Positions 5,846 through 6,052 of a DNA stretch of 6,052 bases are shown here, in pieces. The DNA is from Helicobacteraceae bacterium (GTDB lineage: Bacteria > Campylobacterota > Campylobacteria > Campylobacterales > SZUA-545). Each line of letters starts with the position of its first letter. The stretch's first letter is position 1. The stretch covers positions 1 to 6,052 of the forward strand of contig JAISRI010000218.1 of assembly GCA_031273735.1 (NCBI GenBank). Direction: 5' to 3'. Below the pieces are notes generated by a model. The model was given only the letters and a program-made list of their open reading frames with translations. It was not told the DNA's origin and did not search any database. Both the position numbers and the translations under genes were made by a program.

Positions 5846-5934
5846 TTAATTCCTTCGATCCAATTCTTCTTTTATCCATTCGTATACATTTTCAATTTCT
5901 TTTTCATAATCCATATTTATTTCAAAATACTTTA
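5846..5934 (-). pseudogene. C-terminal remnant of an unknown A+T-rich gene
   Basis: A leftward open frame reads KYFEINMDYEKEIENVYEWI followed by KEELDRRN and TAA at 5846-5848. It is coding-like in residue content (charged, helical) but has no good ribosome binding site before its internal ATG at 5914, so it is better seen as the end of a larger gene. The frame stays open to a TAG at 5960-5962, past the proposed IS end at about 5935. G+C is near 26% over 5841-5940, against about 52% sampled in nrfH (5401-5500), and CGATCG motifs stop before it. This suggests a transferred gene that was later interrupted by the insertion sequence. The family is not recognisable. Confidence 0.35.
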
Positions 5935-5935
5935 G

Positions 5936-5987
5936 GGTCAATCCTACTTTAGGTATCCTCTAATCCTATTGAAGCTAGGATATGACC
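5936..5987 (+). promoter_or_regulatory. Inverted repeat covering the transposase ribosome binding site
   Basis: GGTCAATCCTA (5936-5946) can pair with TAGGATATGACC (5976-5987), leaving one unpaired T. A shorter competing stem is ATCCTA (5963-5968) with TAGGAT (5976-5981). Both bury the AGGA (5977-5980) that serves the ATG at 5988. Hairpins that block translation of transcripts entering from outside are known in other insertion sequences such as IS10, and this may be one. Confidence 0.4.
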
Positions 5988-6052
5988 ATGAAAAACAAGT
6001 ATTTAAGAAGAACGCACATATCTGAGCGTAAGTTCAAACAGATTCTAAAGCT
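5988..6052 (+). CDS. N-terminal 21 codons of a transposase, probably IS1595 family
   Basis: The frame starts MKNKYLRRTHISERKFKQIL and runs off the right edge. 'MKNKY..RS.ISE.KF...' followed by an N-terminal helix-turn-helix is, from memory, the usual opening of one IS1595-type transposase group common in Proteobacteria, which cuts and pastes DNA with a DDE-type catalytic domain. No catalytic residue is inside the window. Start choice: ATG 5988 has AGGA seven bases upstream; an in-frame ATG at 5982 is too close to that site. The family call rests on about 21 residues and is tentative. Confidence 0.5.
   Translation, partial: MKNKYLRRTHISERKFKQILK

Larger units (their letters stand above)
5935..6052 (+). 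mobile_element. Left end of an insertion sequence, probably IS1595-like, cut by the window
   Basis: The element is proposed to begin near GGGTCAATCC (5935-5944), where the leftward coding remnant loses its coding character, and to continue through the transposase start at 5988. The far end, terminal repeat partner and target duplication are outside the window, so the boundary is inferred. G+C is about 35%, below the native genes. Confidence 0.4.

Overview
The window looks like a chromosomal piece of a Campylobacterota (epsilonproteobacterial) genome of roughly 45-50% G+C. The evidence is a futalosine-pathway menaquinone gene (mqnC), a two-gene nrfHA nitrite reductase operon with a CXXCK active-site haem, and a CvpA gene followed by a possible Fur start. 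The closest genus cannot be fixed from the sequence alone.

Layout. Positions 1-1484 are a leftward gene set: a degenerate GGDEF protein (531-1484), cvpA (77-517) and the first 16 codons of a further gene (1-48). Positions 1485-1574 are a compact divergent promoter region with overlapping -10 elements on both strands. Positions 1575-3427 are a rightward pair: mqnC and a class I SAM-dependent methyltransferase that overlaps its stop codon. Positions 3428-3587 are a convergent intergenic space rich in GC inverted repeats, with a probable terminator. Positions 3588-5636 are the leftward nrfHA operon. Nothing after about 5640 is native-looking coding sequence. Base composition falls to about 26% G+C at 5841-5940, where a short leftward coding remnant lies against what appears to be the left end of an insertion sequence whose transposase start (5988 onward) runs off the window.

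How the genes fit together. MqnC makes a precursor of menaquinone. NrfH is a membrane tetrahaem quinol dehydrogenase that takes electrons from menaquinol and passes them to periplasmic pentahaem NrfA, which reduces nitrite to ammonium. The window therefore holds part of the quinone supply and a complete terminal reductase for anaerobic respiration. The haem lyase needed for the CXXCK haem is not present.

The points most worth a second look are: (1) cvpA appears to lose its C-terminal tail through a frame change, the tail still being readable in another frame up to the next gene; (2) the GGDEF protein has lost every metal- and substrate-binding position I can align; (3) mqnC seems to be leaderless; (4) CGATCG is strongly over-represented through the native region and missing from the mobile end; (5) the IS end carries an inverted repeat that covers the transposase ribosome binding site. 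I do not see a defence island, CRISPR array or other clearly new multi-gene system in this window.
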